Of a stretch of 64,000 nucleotides of DNA, positions 63,474-64,000 are shown in pieces. The translations under genes and the position numbers were made by a program. This DNA comes from an uncultured Pseudoxanthomonas sp. (GTDB taxonomy: Bacteria > Pseudomonadota > Gammaproteobacteria > Xanthomonadales > Xanthomonadaceae): NCBI RefSeq assembly GCF_946886695.1, contig NZ_CAMPJD010000004.1, forward strand, positions 1-64,000. Reading direction: 5' to 3'. Positions within the stretch are counted from its first letter, which is position 1; the number at the start of each line of letters is the position of its first letter. The notes beneath the pieces are model-generated. The model saw nothing but the letters and a program-made list of their open reading frames with translations. It searched no databases and had not been told where the DNA came from.

Positions 63474-64000
63474 ATGACCAGGCAGAAGCGCTGGAAGGAG
63501 TTGCCGGTGGACCAGGTACGACGCTACCTGGAACCCGGTCCCGTCGTGCTGCTCAGCACGGCACACAAGAGCGAACGCGCCATCATGACGCTGGGCTGGC
63601 ACATGATGCTGGGCTACGACCTGGTGGGCACCTACATCTGGGACGCCAACCGCAGCCACGCGCTGGCACGCGCCAGCCGCGAGTGCGTGATCAACCTGCC
63701 GACCGAAGACCTGCTGGACACCGTCGTGCGCATAGGCAACTGCAGCAGTGCCGAGCAGGACAAATTCGAGCGCTTCGACCTCACCGCCCTGCCCTCGCGC
63801 GATGTGGACGCGCCGGGGATCGCCGAATGCCACGCGCAGTTCGAATGCCGACTGCACGAGACCCGGATCACCAGCGACTATCCGCTGTTCGTGTGGCGCG
63901 TGGTGCATGCGCGCGTCGCACTCACCCCGCGCATCCCCCGCACCGTGCACTATCGCGGCGACGGCCGCTTCATGGTGTCGGGCCGCGAAGTGTCGCGGCG
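63474..64000 (+). CDS. Flavin reductase-like FMN-binding protein (partial, cut by window end)
   Basis: Starts with ATG at 63474 after a GGAG; at least 175 residues, running off the window. Sequence shows a flavin-reductase split barrel: PVVLLSTAHKSERAIMTLGW, YIWDANRSHALARASRECVI and NLPTEDLLDTVVRIGNCSS, then ECHAQFECRLHETRITSD and FVWRVVHARV. It probably binds FMN. 39 nt after modC, so possibly in the same transcript. Exact substrate unknown. Confidence 0.88.
   Translation, partial: MTRQKRWKELPVDQVRRYLEPGPVVLLSTAHKSERAIMTLGWHMMLGYDLVGTYIWDANRSHALARASRECVINLPTEDLLDTVVRIGNCSSAEQDKFERFDLTALPSRDVDAPGIAECHAQFECRLHETRITSDYPLFVWRVVHARVALTPRIPRTVHYRGDGRFMVSGREVSR

Overview
This is a GC-rich (about two-thirds G+C) chromosomal segment of a gammaproteobacterium of the Xanthomonadaceae/Lysobacteraceae type (Pseudoxanthomonas, Stenotrophomonas or Luteimonas-like). 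I infer this from gene content and order (rnpB/rsmI/LpoA-like/yraN; a gap-pgk-pyk-class I fba cluster; fused cysNC next to cysD; an FMN riboswitch ahead of ribE-ribB-ribH-nusB-thiL) and from the short palindromic repeats scattered between genes. I see no tRNA, rRNA, CRISPR array, insertion sequence, prophage or plasmid gene. It is core chromosome with a few lineage-specific genes.

Layout. 1-4.3 kb: RNase P RNA, a chromate-type transporter, rsmI, a divergent LpoA-like lipoprotein and yraN. 4.3-5.7 kb: a FAD-linked 2-hydroxyacid dehydrogenase. 5.8-14.6 kb, all minus strand: two adjoining units. One is glyA-nrdR-GNAT-ribD-methyltransferase. The other is FMN riboswitch-ribE-ribB-ribH-nusB-HhH protein-thiL. 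14.7-17.2 kb: an Arg/Asp-repeat RcnB-like protein and ettA. 17.2-23.2 kb: a gene-poor stretch with a perfect 22-bp palindrome, a soluble chemoreceptor-like protein with a C-terminal Cache domain, a Rieske protein, a FAH-family hydrolase, mscL, an M28 peptidase and a SpoU methyltransferase. 23.2-29.6 kb: an alanine/Na+ symporter, a GNAT and an RND efflux pump with its adaptor.

29.7-44.4 kb is the assimilatory sulfate pathway: cysD-cysNC on one strand, cysJ-cysI-cysH divergent from it, then a LytS/LytR pair and small genes, then cysB divergent from cysG-cysK. Together they take sulfate through APS, PAPS, sulfite and sulfide to cysteine, with siroheme made by CysG and regulation by CysB. 45-48.7 kb: marR-emrA-emrB-gloA2. 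48.9-59.6 kb: glycolytic genes (gap, pgk, pyk, class I fba) with a DUF2339/DUF3999 membrane pair and a HAD phosphatase inserted. 59.7-64 kb: ompW behind a perfect FNR/Anr box, an S1/P1 nuclease, modABC and the start of a flavin-reductase-fold protein cut by the window edge.

Seven copies of three inverted-repeat families (about 23-26 bases per arm) lie between genes. Two sit inside cys operons, and two supply the stop codon of the adjacent gene. The least described biology here is probably the overlapping DUF2339-DUF3999 pair, the inverted-architecture soluble Cache/MCP protein with the palindrome upstream, and the repeat families.
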